Assembly: GCA_020403265.1 (NCBI GenBank)
Contig: JADBXZ010000044.1
Coordinates: forward strand, 1-64,000
Reading direction: 5' to 3'
Length of the DNA: 64,000 bases
Source of the DNA: Bacteroidota bacterium
GTDB lineage: Bacteria; Bacteroidota; Bacteroidia; B-17B0; Aurantibacillaceae
In this document: positions 1 through 7,913 of the stretch, one piece after another
How the letters are laid out: each line of letters begins with the position of its first letter
Numbering within the stretch: the stretch's first letter is position 1
Position numbers and translations under genes: made by a program
Notes under the pieces: generated by a model
The model's input: only the letters and a program-made list of their open reading frames with translations
What the model was told of the DNA's origin: nothing
The model's database searches: none

Positions 1-13
1 CGCCGAAATTTAC

Positions 14-75
14 CTCTTTTTAATATGAGAAACGCACAGGCCCTCGCACGGCCGAATTTCTCACATTAAAAAGAG
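14..75. repeat. Long imperfect hairpin (inverted repeat) at the window edge
   Basis: The arms at 14-32 and 57-75 (CTCTTTTTAATATGAGAAA and its complement) match at 18 of 19 positions. The central part at 33-56 is GC-rich and has its own short GGCC pairing. The element lies just past the stop of the outer-membrane protein gene that ends at 107. It could serve as a terminator. However, its GC-rich core in an AT-rich genome and its size look more like a dispersed inverted-repeat or cassette-type element. Its identity is not established. Confidence 0.6.
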
Positions 76-106
76 TTCACTGTTGCTTCTTAAAAGTTGT
101 TCATAA

Positions 107-763
107 TTATTTCTGCTTTACATAGGAGGTGCTGTTAGCGGGTCGTTGTTTTTTGTCTGCTCTTGTTTCATTAAATTTTTTAAGATTAAAACTAAGTCCA
201 AGTTTTACATAGTAACCACTTAACTCTCTTGAATGGTTTGGGGTTACAAAACGCCAACCAAACCCAGTCTTAAGTTTTAGATACGTCAAAAGGTCATAAC
301 TGAAATGCAAGCCTGTTTCAATAGGAATAATGAGTTGTTTACCTTTGTTAACTTCTATTCCGTTTTGATTTAGCTGTCTGTAAAAGTTGTTGCCAATCCC
401 TGCTTGCAGATAAGTTATCATACCAAATTTTTTATACTGGTAAAAGTCAAATTCTTCTCCCATACTTGCAAAAAACAATCTATTTTTCTTTATAATCCCA
501 TTTTCATCTACAAACTTTTCTATTTCAAAAGGAGTTCCATTAATACCTATTTTGAATCTGAGTTTTTTTCCGAAACTAATTCCTGTGTACAATCCATAGA
601 TAACGGTATGATGCTGATAAATGTGAGTTCTTCTGTTGTCAAGACCATAAACAATTTCTCTCTTTTTTTTCAAAGTTTCAAAAGGGTTCGTAATATTCTG
701 GGAATAGCCTTTTATAAATATTACTAATGCGATTAAAGATGATATGACTTTTAAATTAAGCAT
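107..763 (-). CDS. Hypothetical outer-membrane beta-barrel protein
   Basis: This is a 218-residue protein with an N-terminal signal peptide (hydrophobic residues about 5-18, ending near GYSQ). Alternating hydrophobic and aromatic strands follow, with repeated GLYTGISFG-type and LQAGIGNNFY-type segments typical of small Bacteroidota barrels. I do not recognise a named family. Its start codon directly abuts the stop of the upstream membrane protein gene, so the two are probably translated from one message. Its last codons contain the CCCGCTAAC repeat that also occurs, inverted, upstream of the Crp-like gene. The C-terminus may therefore have been shaped by an insertion. It is most likely a small porin-like or structural barrel; no substrate can be proposed. 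Confidence 0.6.
   Translation of the reverse strand: MLNLKVISSLIALVIFIKGYSQNITNPFETLKKKREIVYGLDNRRTHIYQHHTVIYGLYTGISFGKKLRFKIGINGTPFEIEKFVDENGIIKKNRLFFASMGEEFDFYQYKKFGMITYLQAGIGNNFYRQLNQNGIEVNKGKQLIIPIETGLHFSYDLLTYLKLKTGFGWRFVTPNHSRELSGYYVKLGLSFNLKKFNETRADKKQRPANSTSYVKQK
134..142 (+). repeat. GTTAGCGGG repeat, left copy
   Basis: GTTAGCGGG on the plus strand, preceded by GCTTTACATAGGAGGTGCT. The same 9-mer occurs on the minus strand at 2377-2385, preceded by GGCTTTGTACTGGGTATGAG. The two copies share a GCTTT-TAC-GG layout and face each other across the four-gene block. I read them as halves of a dispersed inverted repeat of the cassette or attC-like kind. The fit to the integron core motif GTTRRRY is not exact. 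Confidence 0.4.
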
Positions 764-1327
764 TTAATTCTTGTCATTAGAAGCCCAATTTACACTAAAT
801 GCCAAAATTAGTTTTATAGAAAAGAGCTGCATTATCATTTTTGTCAATGGGTCGGAATAATTCAAAAGAGTTGATAGAAATAAGGAAAAAAGCAAAAGTG
901 TTACAGCAATTATTCTTTGATTGTATTGCTTTTTTATATTCAAAACAATAATTGAGCTTGTCAGAGTAAATAATGATACTCCCAAAATCGCTAATAACTC
1001 ACTCGGGAAAATCCAAATGAGAATTGATGGCTGTAATAGATGAAAAACAACAAACAGATATCTTTTCTTTAATGACTCAGCATAATAATTGTTTGTTCCT
1101 GTTGTAAAGTTTGCCACAACGCCACCACCAATGTCAAGTGCAAGTATTATTAGCACTATTGTTTTAGTGGCTAAAGCGTCTGAATTTGAGTTAAGAATCA
1201 GCGTCAATGCAGCAAATGACAAAGCACTTATTACAATTGCCAATAAGTCAAGTCTGGTTGTCTCAAGTCCAAAAAGCGCTCTTAATAATCGATGAATTTT
1301 GAACTTATTGTTATTCAATTTTATCAT
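764..1327 (-). CDS. Hypothetical multi-pass membrane protein
   Basis: This 187-residue protein has about five or six hydrophobic segments (roughly residues 27-46, 54-74, 88-107, 109-130, 137-155 and 163-180) and basic loops. It has no soluble domain. The segment LDIGGGVVANFTTG between helices is the only motif-like stretch, and I cannot assign a family from it. It lies immediately upstream of the outer-membrane protein gene with no intergenic space, and downstream of a DUF2147-type gene. All are on the minus strand, so one transcript is likely. Function unknown. Confidence 0.6.
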   Translation of the reverse strand: MIKLNNNKFKIHRLLRALFGLETTRLDLLAIVISALSFAALTLILNSNSDALATKTIVLIILALDIGGGVVANFTTGTNNYYAESLKKRYLFVVFHLLQPSILIWIFPSELLAILGVSLFTLTSSIIVLNIKKQYNQRIIAVTLLLFSLFLSTLLNYSDPLTKMIMQLFSIKLILAFSVNWASNDKN

Positions 1328-1362
1328 TTGTTAATGTTTTGATTATGATAATATAAGAAGAA

Positions 1363-1716
1363 TCAATGTTGCCTTTCCCAAACGTACGTTTCACTGAATA
1401 GACCAAAGCAACATGATGCCCTTACTTCAAGCTTGTTTTCATTTATTAACTCAATCGTTGCATCAAAATACTTTTTCACCTTAGGATCATAAATCTGACA
1501 CTTATATTTTCCTTCAAATTTACTAACTGATTTAATAATTTTTACTCCAATATACTTGGGTTCATCGGATTTAATAATTACTCCTTCAAATACATTATTT
1601 TTCATTTCTATTTTTACTACGGAATTATCTAATTCAGTTTTCCAACTTCCTACTAAAGTATTTTCAGAACTATAAGAGAAACAAAAAACTATTGCTAACA
1701 GAAATTGAATTGTCAT
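1363..1716 (-). CDS. DUF2147-like secreted protein
   Basis: 117 residues with a short signal peptide (about residues 1-15) and one small domain. The pattern matches DUF2147 proteins as I know them: an N-terminal GSWKT, a central IYDPKVKKYFDATIEL, then L-x-VRASCCFGLF and a final W-x-R. These are small periplasmic beta proteins of unknown role. The start is the ATG at 1714-1716. It lies between the Crp/Fnr regulator and the membrane protein gene on the same strand. The double Cys (SCC) near the end is a slight oddity. Domain call is from motif recall only. Confidence 0.6.
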   Translation of the reverse strand: MTIQFLLAIVFCFSYSSENTLVGSWKTELDNSVVKIEMKNNVFEGVIIKSDEPKYIGVKIIKSVSKFEGKYKCQIYDPKVKKYFDATIELINENKLEVRASCCFGLFSETYVWERQH

Positions 1717-1791
1717 TATTTTAAACTGTTTTAATATAAGCTCAAAGGTAAATTACCGCAGTAAGAATTACTTTTACATATGTTAAAAACG

Positions 1792-2364
1792 TCAGGACTT
1801 TTTCGTCTGCCTACCTGCTCTGATTCTACTAAGGCTGACTTGAGATATGCCAAGGTATGATGCAATATGACCTAAAGGTATTCGCTGAACAATCTCCGGA
1901 TGTAGTTCTATTAATTCACTGTAACGTTGGGATGCGTCTTTAACTAATAGGTTTTTGTAATAATAATACAATCTTTGAATGATTTCTTCTAGAAATAGAG
2001 CATACCAAACCGCCCATTTATGATTTGTTTTAACAAGATATAAAATGTTGTCCTTACTAATAGATACGACTGAAGAATCTTCAGCACACCGAATATATTG
2101 GTCACATTGTTTATTAAAAAATACACTTTCAATATCTGCGAATGATTGTCCTTCAAATTCATACCAGTTTATTTTTTCGTCTTTGTTTTGAGCGTAAACT
2201 AAGCCAGACAATAGAAAATAGATGTTCTGTGAGTTTGCGTTAGGTTTAACAATACAGTCATTTTTATTAAAGCTTTTGAATACAAATAATTCCGAAGCCA
2301 ATGCAACATCTTTGTCCTGAAGAATGCCTAGTGTCGGAATTATATTTAAGTGTTCTTGCTTCAT
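1792..2364 (-). CDS. Crp/Fnr family transcriptional regulator
   Basis: 190 residues. The N-terminal two thirds is a cyclic-nucleotide-binding-type beta roll (FKSFNKNDCIVKPNANSQNI, then FLLSGLVYAQ). The C-terminus carries a winged helix-turn-helix with IASYLGISQVSLSRIRAG, the recognition-helix pattern of the Bacteroidota Crp subgroup. The residues that contact cAMP in E. coli Crp are not evident, so the ligand is unknown. It heads a minus-strand run of four accessory-looking genes and probably controls them or itself. The inverted GTTAGCGGG repeat lies 12 bases upstream of its start, so its promoter region may have been brought in with the repeat. Confidence 0.85.
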   Translation of the reverse strand: MKQEHLNIIPTLGILQDKDVALASELFVFKSFNKNDCIVKPNANSQNIYFLLSGLVYAQNKDEKINWYEFEGQSFADIESVFFNKQCDQYIRCAEDSSVVSISKDNILYLVKTNHKWAVWYALFLEEIIQRLYYYYKNLLVKDASQRYSELIELHPEIVQRIPLGHIASYLGISQVSLSRIRAGRQTKKS

Positions 2365-2376
2365 TTGTCTACAATG

Positions 2377-2385
2377 CCCGCTAAC
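2377..2385 (-). repeat. GTTAGCGGG repeat, right copy
   Basis: On the minus strand this reads GTTAGCGGGCATTG just before the Crp-like gene, and it is preceded by GGCTTTGTACTGGGTATGAG. It is the inverted partner of the copy at 134-142. Downstream on the plus strand (about 2410-2450) are further TACAAACGCTTACAAGCG repeats of similar flavour. These mark the boundary between the accessory block and the conserved sodA region. Confidence 0.4.
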
Positions 2386-2532
2386 TCCTCATACCCAGTA
2401 CAAAGCCGTTCATAAATACTTACAAACGCTTACAAGCGTTTACAATTATTAATTGGTTTCCTTCTAACAAATATAAACAATTGCCTGATAATTTGAAATA
2501 ACCATCATTCGCATTTACCTTCCTTTCATCCA

Positions 2533-2569
2533 TAAAAAAAACGGCATTTTATTGAATACCGCTTTTTTA
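2533..2569. terminator. Intrinsic terminator after sodA (bidirectional)
   Basis: An A-run followed by CGGCATT, a short loop, then AATACCGC and a T-run. The stem pairs about 12 bases with one G-U and one bulge. The run of six T (A on the other strand) lies on both sides, so it can act in both directions. It sits about 20 bases beyond the sodA stop. Confidence 0.7.
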
Positions 2570-2590
2570 TTAATCTGCTAATGGATTGTA

Positions 2591-3202
2591 TTATTTTTTG
2601 GCCTGTAAATACAATTCGTTAACCTTGTTCCAGTTAATAACGTTAAAAAAAGCACTCATGTAATCCGGACGTCTGTTTTGGTAATTTAAATAATAAGCGT
2701 GTTCCCAAACATCCATGCCTAAAATTGGGGTTCCTTTGCATTCTGCAATGTCCATTAAAGGATTATCCTGATTAGGTGTGCTGCATACGCACAATTTGCC
2801 GTCTTCTTTTACACTTAACCAAGCCCAACCACTTCCAAAACGGGTAGCACCGGCTTGAGCAAAGTCTGTTTTAAACTTTTCAAATCCACCTAACTCAGCT
2901 TCAATGGCTTTCCCCACTTCATTTGTTGGTACACCGCCTGCGTTGGGCGCCATAATTTCCCAAAACAAGGTATGGTTGTAATGCCCGCCACCATTATTTC
3001 TAACAGCCATTGGGTATTTTGAAATGTTTTTACAAATGTCCACAATCGACATTTTTTCTAAGTCTGTACCCGCAGCGGCATTATTAAGGTTTGTAACATA
3101 TGCCTGGTGGTGTTTTCCGTGGTGGATTTCCATGGTTTTTGCATCGATATGCGGTTCTAATGCGTTAAACGCATAATTTAATTTTGGTAATTCAAATGCC
3201 AT
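2591..3202 (-). CDS. sodA: Superoxide dismutase, Mn-type signature
   Basis: Converts superoxide to oxygen and hydrogen peroxide in the cytoplasm. It has 203 residues, the normal length. Metal ligands are visible at H27 (in IHHGKHH), H77 (NHTLFW), D164 and H168 (DVWEHAYY). Q145 in TPNQDNPLM occupies the place of the glutamine typical of Mn enzymes, so Mn or cambialistic use is more likely than strict Fe; this is inference from that residue. It is a single gene with its own terminator. A TAACTTTG -7 element (3222-3229) lies about 20 bases before the start. Confidence 0.95.
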   Translation of the reverse strand: MAFELPKLNYAFNALEPHIDAKTMEIHHGKHHQAYVTNLNNAAAGTDLEKMSIVDICKNISKYPMAVRNNGGGHYNHTLFWEIMAPNAGGVPTNEVGKAIEAELGGFEKFKTDFAQAGATRFGSGWAWLSVKEDGKLCVCSTPNQDNPLMDIAECKGTPILGMDVWEHAYYLNYQNRRPDYMSAFFNVINWNKVNELYLQAKK

Positions 3203-3221
3203 AGTTTAGTTTTTTGTTTCT

Positions 3222-3229
3222 CAAAGTTA
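3222..3229 (-). promoter_or_regulatory. -7 element of the sodA promoter
   Basis: TAACTTTG on the minus strand matches the Bacteroidota -7 consensus TAnnTTTG. No clear TTTG is found at the -33 position. Transcription would begin about 15 bases before the ATG. Confidence 0.5.
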
Positions 3230-3324
3230 ATGTTTAATTAATTTAGTTCTCCTTTTAAAACAGCCCCAATTACATTTTGTTTTAACAAAAAATAAACAAG
3301 CCGGTATCACTTCATCTAATTCCT

Positions 3325-3332
3325 TATTTTTG
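3325..3332 (+). promoter_or_regulatory. -7 element of the transaldolase gene
   Basis: TATTTTTG matches TAnnTTTG, 19 bases before the ATG at 3352. The -33 side is weak (no TTTG at the expected distance). Confidence 0.45.
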
Positions 3333-3351
3333 CCGCTTAAACTACCACAGC

Positions 3352-3999
3352 ATGAAATTTTTTATCGATACAGCCAATTTGGCTCAAATTAAAGAAGCGC
3401 AAGATTTAGGTGTATTAGATGGTGTAACCACTAATCCAAGCCTTATGGCAAAAGAGGGCATCAAAGGCGAAGGCAATATCTTAAAACACTATGTAGATAT
3501 TTGCAACATTGTAACCGGCGATGTAAGTGCGGAAGTAATTAGTACCGATTTTGAAGGAATGGTGAAAGAAGGAGAAGCCCTTGCCGATTTACATCCTCAA
3601 ATTGTGGTAAAAGTACCCATGATAAAAGATGGTGTAAAAGCTATTAAATATTTTACTGAAAAAGGAATCAGAACCAATTGCACCTTGGTATTCAGTGCAG
3701 GCCAGGCACTATTGGCTGCTAAAGCAGGTGCTACCTACGTATCGCCATTTATTGGCAGATTAGATGATGTGAGTACCGATGGTTTGGTTTTAATTGAAGA
3801 GATCCGCACAATTTATGATAATTACGGTTATCAAACACAAATTTTAGCAGCAAGCGTTAGACATCCAATGCACATTATTAATTGCGCCAAAATTGGTGCT
3901 GATGTGGCAACTTGTCCTTTAAGTGCTATCACTGCCCTGCTAAAGCATCCTTTAACCGATAGTGGCTTAGCTCAGTTTTTAAAGGACGCCGGGAAGTAA
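3352..3999 (+). CDS. fsa: Transaldolase, small FSA/TalC type
   Basis: A single-domain TIM barrel of 215 residues. It belongs to the short transaldolase or fructose-6-phosphate aldolase branch, not the 300-residue TalB type. The Schiff-base lysine is K87 in VVKVPM. Other family motifs are [10 protein letters not shown] at the start, [27 protein letters not shown] and AASVRHP. It acts in the non-oxidative pentose phosphate pathway. Sequence alone does not separate transaldolase from F6P aldolase activity; most Bacteroidota members of this branch are annotated as transaldolase. It stands alone and converges on wecB with only 2 bases between the stop codons. Confidence 0.9.
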   Translation: MKFFIDTANLAQIKEAQDLGVLDGVTTNPSLMAKEGIKGEGNILKHYVDICNIVTGDVSAEVISTDFEGMVKEGEALADLHPQIVVKVPMIKDGVKAIKYFTEKGIRTNCTLVFSAGQALLAAKAGATYVSPFIGRLDDVSTDGLVLIEEIRTIYDNYGYQTQILAASVRHPMHIINCAKIGADVATCPLSAITALLKHPLTDSGLAQFLKDAGK

Positions 4000-4001
4000 T
4001 T

Positions 4002-5150
4002 TTAAACCAAATTCTTAATCATTTCTTCGCAAATGAATTCAGCTGCTTTGCCATCACCATAGAGTTTTGGATAAGTTAAGCCTGATTTTGCAGTTAAGGC
4101 ATTAAATGCCGAAATGATTCTCTCTGTTTCAGCATCAGCAATAATAGCTGTGCCACATTCAACTAATTCTACCCATTCGGTTTCGGGTCTCAAAATAACG
4201 CAAGGCTTTTCAAAATAAAAGGCTTCCTTTTGCACACCTCCACTATCCGTCATCACAAGTCGGCAATTTTTTTCCAAAGCAATCATCTCCAAAAAGCTGG
4301 CTGGTTCTGTAATTACAAAATTGCTGTTACCTTTAATTTGTCGATACAAATCAGCACTTAAATTTTGCTCCAATAATTTAGCCGTTCTTGGATGAAGCGG
4401 CAACACAATTTTTAATTGATGTGTGCTGCTGATTTGATGCATGGCTTCAAACAACGCGTTAAGTCGTTGAGGCTCATCCGTGTTATTATTGCGATGAATG
4501 GTTGCTAAAACAAAAGCACTTTTTTGAAGTTCCAATCTCGTTAATACATCTGTCTTTTGTTCGGCAATCTCGCTAAAATATAAACTGTTATCGTACATTA
4601 CATCTCCACACTGGTATATCTTTGGATTATCAGCATGGTGAGGGGCTTTAGCATCCGGATTAAATCCTTCTTTAATTAAATTGGCAAATCCGGTTTTAGT
4701 TGGACTAAACAACAATGTACTTACATGATCACACATAATGCGGTTAACCTCTTCAGGCATTGCTTTATTAAAAGAACGTAAACCGGCTTCAATATGCACA
4801 ACAGGTACATGTAGTTTACTGGCTGCTATACCGCCTGCCAAGGTTGAATTGGTGTCGCCATATAAAACTATTGCGTTTGGCTTTTCGTTGATTAAAATTT
4901 CTTCAATGCCTTCAATCATTTTAGCAGTTTGCTTTCCATGACTGCCGCTTCCTACATTTAAATTATAATTTGGTTGGGGGATTTGTAACTCCTCAAAAAA
5001 AACGGCACTCATGTTAGCATCGTAATGTTGACCGGTGTGTACAATCACTTCTTTTAACTGATTCGCAAATTTATTTCGGATAGCTCTACTTAAAGCAGCA
5101 GCTTTAATAATTTGCGGGCGTGCCCCTATTATGGTAACTATTTTTATCAT
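4002..5150 (-). CDS. wecB: UDP-N-acetylglucosamine 2-epimerase (non-hydrolysing)
   Basis: 382 residues, full length. It interconverts UDP-GlcNAc and UDP-ManNAc for surface polysaccharide synthesis. Motifs in order are GARPQIIK at the N-terminus, VHTGQHYD, YGDTNSTLAG, HIEAGLRSF followed by MPEEVNR, and DSGGVQKEAF in the UDP-binding part. The usual QEEA is QKEA here, a mild change. The ATG overlaps the radC stop as ATGA, so the two genes are translationally coupled. No other polysaccharide genes adjoin it, which is unusual, since wecB is normally inside a glycan locus. Confidence 0.93.
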   Translation of the reverse strand: MIKIVTIIGARPQIIKAAALSRAIRNKFANQLKEVIVHTGQHYDANMSAVFFEELQIPQPNYNLNVGSGSHGKQTAKMIEGIEEILINEKPNAIVLYGDTNSTLAGGIAASKLHVPVVHIEAGLRSFNKAMPEEVNRIMCDHVSTLLFSPTKTGFANLIKEGFNPDAKAPHHADNPKIYQCGDVMYDNSLYFSEIAEQKTDVLTRLELQKSAFVLATIHRNNNTDEPQRLNALFEAMHQISSTHQLKIVLPLHPRTAKLLEQNLSADLYRQIKGNSNFVITEPASFLEMIALEKNCRLVMTDSGGVQKEAFYFEKPCVILRPETEWVELVECGTAIIADAETERIISAFNALTAKSGLTYPKLYGDGKAAEFICEEMIKNLV

Positions 5151-5860
5151 ATTAATCCTTTATCCGCTAAACTTGTATAACTATTATCTCCAACAATAAT
5201 ATGGTCAAGTATCGAAATATCAAACAATTTAGTTGCTTCCTTCAATTTTTTTGTTAGTTGAATATCTTCATTACTTGGATTTAAATTGCCACTCGGATGA
5301 TTATGTGCCAATATCACACAACTGGCATTATTTTCTAATAAAAATTTACAAATCAGCCTTACATCTACAACTGTTGCAGACATACCACCTTTACTGATGT
5401 GTTCTGTTTTTATTAATTGATTGGCTCTGTCGAGCATGGCAATGTAAAACTCTTCATGTCTTAAATCACTTAACAAAGGTTTAAATAACTCATAAGCTTG
5501 TGTTGGTGTTTTAATTGCCAAACGTTCTGTAGGTTCTAATTCTTGTCTTCTTCTTCCTAATTCAAAGGCTGCAATAATATTAATGGCTTTAACCAAGCCA
5601 ACCCCTCTGTACTTTTTAAATTCATTAATGTTCAGTTTAGCCAGATTAGCCAAACTGTTGCCGTTTTCTCGGAGCATCCGCTGAGCCAGCTGCAAAGCAG
5701 TTTCGGCATTATTTCCGCTACCTAAAACAATGGCTAATAACTCAGCATCACTTAAATTACCTTTTCCTTTGGTGGCGAGTTTTTCGCGCGGACGATCATC
5801 TTCGGCCAAACTCTTAATATTTAAATGTTTATTTTGCAAATTAAACCTTTGTTCATGCAA
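5147..5860 (-). CDS. radC: RadC family JAMM-domain protein
   Basis: About 237 residues. The conserved start region SLAEDDRPREKL is followed by a helix-hairpin-helix part (YRGVGLVKAI) and a C-terminal JAB1/MPN domain. The metal motif is H186, H188 and D199 in LAHNHPSGNLNPSNED. The cellular role of RadC is unsettled; a direct repair role is no longer generally accepted. The longest frame begins at a TTG (5858-5860) that lies inside a good -7 element. The TTG at 5837-5839 is therefore a plausible true start and keeps the whole conserved domain. It is coupled to wecB by an ATGA overlap. Confidence 0.92.
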   Translation of the reverse strand: MHEQRFNLQNKHLNIKSLAEDDRPREKLATKGKGNLSDAELLAIVLGSGNNAETALQLAQRMLRENGNSLANLAKLNINEFKKYRGVGLVKAINIIAAFELGRRRQELEPTERLAIKTPTQAYELFKPLLSDLRHEEFYIAMLDRANQLIKTEHISKGGMSATVVDVRLICKFLLENNASCVILAHNHPSGNLNPSNEDIQLTKKLKEATKLFDISILDHIIVGDNSYTSLADKGLI

Positions 5861-5877
5861 ATTTAGTTTTAATTTTG
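5848..5877 (+). promoter_or_regulatory. Promoter of the MFS gene, giving a nearly leaderless message
   Basis: TTTG (5848-5851), an 18-base spacer, then TAATTTTG (5870-5877) fit the TTTG-N19-TAnnTTTG consensus. The ATG follows 7 bases after the -7 element, so transcription would start at or next to the start codon. Confidence 0.6.
5858..5865 (-). promoter_or_regulatory. -7 element of radC, overlapping its TTG start
   Basis: TAAATTTG on the minus strand matches TAnnTTTG. Initiation would fall about 5-7 bases inside the longest radC frame, which argues for the downstream TTG at 5837-5839 as the start. It interleaves with the divergent MFS promoter, so the two may interfere. Confidence 0.45.
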
Positions 5878-5884
5878 ACTTTTT

Positions 5885-7147
5885 ATGCGATTGTTTAAAG
5901 CAGAATCTTTGGAAATTTTTAAGCTCCGTGATTTTAGAAATTTTATTGGTATGCGCTTTTTTCTGACGCTAGCCATTCAAATGCAATTTGCAACACTTAG
6001 TTTACAAATTTATTATGAATACACAAATAGAGACGAGTTTATTGTAGGACTGCTTGGGCTTGCAGAAGTGATTCCGTTTGTTATCACAAGTTTTTACAGT
6101 GGTTACGTTTCCGATAACACCGCCAGAAAAAAAATCATCAGAATTGGCGCGTGGGCCCTGACAGTCAATTCCATTTTATTGTTTTTAAATAGCGAACCTC
6201 ATTTTCAATTTGGAAGCGGTTTAGGATATCATTTTATTTTTTTTATTGTGTTTTTGTTTGGTATCATTCGCTCTTTTTTAGGAGCCACAACACATCCCTT
6301 TATGAGTCAAATTGTACCCCGCCAACTATACACCCACTCCGCTACATGGAATAGCAGCGCCTGGCATTTGGCTTCTATTTTAGGTCCTGTTATTGCAGGT
6401 ATTATTTACGCAATGAATAACAGTTATCATGCAAATTATTGTCATGCGCTTGTTACTGTCTTTTTTTTAATAGCCTTGGTGTTTACCGCATTAATAAAGC
6501 ATAACGGTGCCATCGAAAAAAGTGAAAAGAAAGAAACTGTTTATCAGAGTTTTAAAACCGGATTAAATTTTGTTTTTAGTCAAAAATTATTTCTAAGTGC
6601 TTTAAGCTTAGATATGTTTGCAGTGTTGTTTGGCGGTGCTATAGCCATCTTACCCGCATTTACCGATAAGGTGCTGCACTTAGGGCCTGATGCCTATGGG
6701 TTTTTAAGAACGGCCCCTGCACTTGGTGCCATCATCATGGCCTTGATAATGGCAGTTTATCCGCCTAAACATAAAGCCGGCCTGGCACTTCTTTTAAGTG
6801 TTACTGCATTTGGTATTTTTACCATTGGGTTTGCATTAAGTACAACTTTTTGGATGGCATTTATCATGTTGTTTTTAACCGGTGCTTTTGATAACGTAAG
6901 CGTTGTTGTGCGACATAGTATTTTGCAGTTTGCCACACCAGATCACATGCGTGGCAGAGTAAGTGCCATTAATAGTATTTTTATCGGAAGCAGTAATGAA
7001 ATTGGCGCTTTTGAAAGCGGGGCCGCTGCCAAATACCTTGGTCTGGTGAGAAGCATTGTCATTGGAGGTTCTTTAACCATTATTACTGTTGCTTCGGTAA
7101 ACTGGCTTAATCCAAAACTTAAAAAACTAGACCTTACTAAATTTTGA
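5885..7147 (+). CDS. MFS transporter
   Basis: An integral inner-membrane transporter of 420 residues with about 12 helices. The N-terminal LRDFRNFIGMRFF and the first cytoplasmic loop with SGYVSDNTARKKI match the MFS branch that includes the enterobactin exporter EntS. The C-terminal DHMRGRVSAINSIFIGSSNEIG is also typical of that branch. The substrate cannot be told; export of a small molecule is the common role. The start is the ATG at 5885, immediately after a -7 element. The stop overlaps the TTG start of the next gene. Confidence 0.85.
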   Translation: MRLFKAESLEIFKLRDFRNFIGMRFFLTLAIQMQFATLSLQIYYEYTNRDEFIVGLLGLAEVIPFVITSFYSGYVSDNTARKKIIRIGAWALTVNSILLFLNSEPHFQFGSGLGYHFIFFIVFLFGIIRSFLGATTHPFMSQIVPRQLYTHSATWNSSAWHLASILGPVIAGIIYAMNNSYHANYCHALVTVFFLIALVFTALIKHNGAIEKSEKKETVYQSFKTGLNFVFSQKLFLSALSLDMFAVLFGGAIAILPAFTDKVLHLGPDAYGFLRTAPALGAIIMALIMAVYPPKHKAGLALLLSVTAFGIFTIGFALSTTFWMAFIMLFLTGAFDNVSVVVRHSILQFATPDHMRGRVSAINSIFIGSSNEIGAFESGAAAKYLGLVRSIVIGGSLTIITVASVNWLNPKLKKLDLTKF

Positions 7148-7911
7148 AAGTAAATAAAGAAATAAAGATTTTATTGGATGAGGCCTATTTTAAATTCAAT
7201 CAAAAAAACTTTATAGCCAACGACCCTATTTGCATTCCGCATTTGTTTTCTAAAAAAGAAGACATCGAAATTGCAGGTTTTCTGGCATCAACACTCGCTT
7301 GGGGAAATAGAAAATCGATTATTAATAACTGTGCTAAATTGATGAAGTGGATGGATATGCAACCCCATGATTTTATTCTGCATCATCGGAAAAAAGATTT
7401 AAAAGTCTTTGAAAAATTTGTACACCGGACGTTTAATAGTGATGATTGTTTGTACTTCATCAAAAGCCTCCGGAATATCTATCAGAAACATGATGGCTTA
7501 GAGAATTTATTTTGCAGTCATCCAACCAACATAAAAGATGCTATAGAAAATTTCAGAACTCTTTTTTTTGAATTACCTCATTTGAGCAGAACAGAAAAAC
7601 ATGTGAGTAGTCCAAACAAAAATAGCAGCAGTAAACGCCTTTGTATGTACTTGCGTTGGATGGTGAGAAAGGACGCATATGGCGTTGATTTTGGAATTTG
7701 GAAAAACATACAAACTAAAGATTTATATTTACCTTTAGATGTTCATACAGGCAATGTAAGCAGGTACTTGGGCTTGTTAAACCGAAAACAAAATGATTGG
7801 AAAGCGGTTGAAGAGATTACTTCCATCCTACGGCAATACGACCCAAAGGACCCTATTAAATATGATTTCAGTTTGTTTGGCCTTGGCGTTGAAGGACTTC
7901 TGATTCAATAA
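7144..7911 (+). CDS. TIGR02757 family protein (DUF2400)
   Basis: 255 residues. It carries the family pattern of alpha-helical proteins seen widely in Bacteroidota and spirochaetes: DPICIPHLFSKKEDIEIAGFLAS near the start, TLAWGNRKSII, RLCMYLRWMVRKD, and LPLDVHTGNVSRYLGLL. The MVRKD and LDVHTGN regions recall the helix-hairpin-helix DNA glycosylase fold, so a DNA-related role is possible but unproven. The start is a TTG overlapping the MFS stop (TTGA). Its stop lies 2 bases from the convergent T9SS gene. Confidence 0.85.
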   Translation: MKVNKEIKILLDEAYFKFNQKNFIANDPICIPHLFSKKEDIEIAGFLASTLAWGNRKSIINNCAKLMKWMDMQPHDFILHHRKKDLKVFEKFVHRTFNSDDCLYFIKSLRNIYQKHDGLENLFCSHPTNIKDAIENFRTLFFELPHLSRTEKHVSSPNKNSSSKRLCMYLRWMVRKDAYGVDFGIWKNIQTKDLYLPLDVHTGNVSRYLGLLNRKQNDWKAVEEITSILRQYDPKDPIKYDFSLFGLGVEGLLIQ

Positions 7912-7913
7912 TA

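Noticed and set aside
107-2400. True integron attC array
   Set aside because: The GTTAGCGGG cores do not fully fit GTTRRRY/RYYYAAC and no integrase is in the window; kept only as a possible cassette-type relic.
6380-6420. CRISPR-like or tandem repeats anywhere in the window
   Set aside because: No regularly spaced direct repeats of 20-40 bases were found on either strand.
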